Assembly (NCBI RefSeq): GCF_018403685.1
Contig: NZ_BOVK01000024.1
Location: 39,861 to 103,860, forward strand
Reading direction: 5' to 3'
DNA length: 64,000 nucleotides
Origin: Xylanibacillus composti
Lineage (GTDB): Bacteria > Bacillota > Bacilli > Paenibacillales > K13
How positions within the stretch are numbered: the first letter of the stretch is position 1; every line of letters starts with the position of its first letter. The translations under genes and the position numbers were made by a program. Shown here piece after piece: positions 63,293-64,000 of the stretch. The notes under the pieces were generated by a model. It was not told the origin of the DNA and did no database searches. It was given only the letters and a program-made list of their open reading frames with translations.

Positions 63293-63528
63293 TTATTCCA
63301 CGTTCCAATTGGCGAGCATGCCGCGAGCCATTTCCCTATTGTCTTCCGTGCCGGTAATCAGGGCAAACATGCTTGCCCGGCTTCGTCTGTTGCAAAAGCT
63401 ACAAGGAAATCCATGCCGGATTCGTTGATTTCCAGTTGCTCGGCACGCAGACGGAGGCCATGCTGTTCCGCTAGGGATAACAGGTGTTGCGCGCCGGATG
63501 GCATGGGGGATTCGGGTAATTTTGTCAT
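63293..63528 (-). pseudogene. Internally deleted macrolide 2'-phosphotransferase (mph) remnant
   Basis: From ATG 63528, the sequence HLLSLAEQHGLRLRAEQLEINESGMDFLVAFATDEAGQ is the N-terminus of Mph-type kinases. At about 63365-63370 similarity stops. In another frame, FALITGTEDNREMARGML followed by a stop at 63293 resembles the C-terminal end of the same family. The kinase core (HGDxxxxN region, over 200 residues) is missing. It cannot be functional. The pieces were recognised from family memory and not from a search. Confidence 0.6.
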
Positions 63529-64000
63529 AAAGAAAACATCCTCCTTTTCGAATAACACACAGACCATGATGCTGTCCGTGCACGAAATCGAACCGGAAGA
63601 TGTCAGGTGAATCACGCATAAGGAATTCCTTGTTCAGGCTGAAACAGCCATTGCGACAAGGCCTTCATAGAAAGGGCAAGCCGCAGGACATTCCTGACGA
63701 CTACCTCTATTCCGCAGCTTCATGCTGAACATGCGATGTGAATAAGCAGGCTTCCAAGCAAGGGCCTGGAAAGCGAGCCTGATCGATAGAAGAAGGCGGA
63801 TATACGTGTAAATGGACAAACCTATCCCGATTTTGCTGCATAAGACAGCGTGAATGAGCGACAGCCATTAGTTCGCTTGTACTCTCAATCGGGAATAATG
63901 AATCACACGTAACCCTCCATTCTGTAAGATGTCCCCATGTTAACACAGATCGCGAAAGATTGCCACCAAGGCCAGACATATGTGTTACTATTCCGTGATA
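63529..64000. other. Terminal stretch without a convincing gene
   Basis: Open frames here (for example 63707-63979 on the minus strand) have no ribosome site, no motif and no coding-like composition. The mph remnant's ribosome site (AAAGGAGG) lies at its left end. A gene beginning beyond 64,000 cannot be excluded. Confidence 0.45.

Noticed and set aside
63707..63979. A 90-codon minus-strand frame at the window end.
   Set aside because: No ribosome site, no recognisable motif and no operon context.
1..64000. tRNA, rRNA and well-known riboswitch folds.
   Set aside because: No tRNA cloverleaf with CCA-type end, rRNA segment or recognisable riboswitch core was found by eye. Weak or short RNA genes could still be missed without a covariance-model search.

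Overview
The window looks like chromosome of a Paenibacillus-type member of the Bacillota. Strong Shine-Dalgarno sites precede nearly every gene, GTG and TTG starts are frequent, and sigma-A style promoters, LanM, Bce and FhuF-like families and short intergenic inverted repeats are present. No rRNA, tRNA, CRISPR array, prophage or transposase was seen. This assignment is an inference from protein families and sequence style, not from a marker gene.

Region 1 (1-14,060) is the most notable part: a complete-looking two-peptide class II lanthipeptide (lantibiotic) locus of the haloduracin/lichenicidin/lacticin 3147 kind. Its order is a secreted S8 protease (LanP), a LuxR-type regulator with a degenerate receiver, the beta precursor, its LanM, the bifunctional C39-peptidase/ABC exporter LanT, the alpha precursor, a second LanM, and an immunity operon (XRE repressor, small membrane protein, ABC ATPase, ABC permease) laid out like lacticin 3147 ltnRIFE. 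Terminators at 2104-2151, 11381-11437 and 14016-14054 divide it into three transcription units. The peptides differ from the known ones: alpha has a longer N-terminal core, beta has a very short leader and a long Pro-Pro hinge.

Region 2 (14,100-25,580) holds a SWIM/SNF2 helicase, a repeat-rich intergenic stretch with a candidate 37-residue membrane protein, a DUF1062 gene, two decayed genes, a TetR-controlled membrane protein, malate:quinone oxidoreductase (mqo), and a cytoplasmic LacI-sensor/GGDEF protein translated just after a large hydrolase whose nucleophile position is Cys (25,575-28,250).

Region 3 (28,500-40,750) carries an MFS transporter, a TetR-ABC export module with a perfect palindromic operator, phosphotransferase-like, XRE and methyltransferase genes, a two-component system next to a DUF2306 gene, and a Fur-box promoter in front of a FhuF-like ferric reductase gene and an alditol-oxidase-like gene, divergent from a LysR regulator.

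Region 4 (41,200-57,700) has a four-gene PhnCDE-type ABC importer (substrate possibly phosphonate, phosphite or a selenium oxyanion), an SGNH esterase, a MarR regulator divergent from a 14-TM drug exporter with twin operators, a copper ATPase (copA) behind three CsoR-like palindromes, selO, a frameshifted hydrolase, a bacterial voltage-gated sodium channel and a LysM protein.

Region 5 (57,700-64,000) begins with three exact-length 113-bp tandem repeats, followed by a minus-strand Bce-type peptide-antibiotic resistance module (response regulator, intramembrane-sensing kinase, ABC ATPase, FtsX-like permease) with a BceR-type palindrome before the ATPase promoter, and an internally deleted macrolide phosphotransferase remnant. 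The window therefore carries both a peptide antibiotic system and independent defence and efflux modules.
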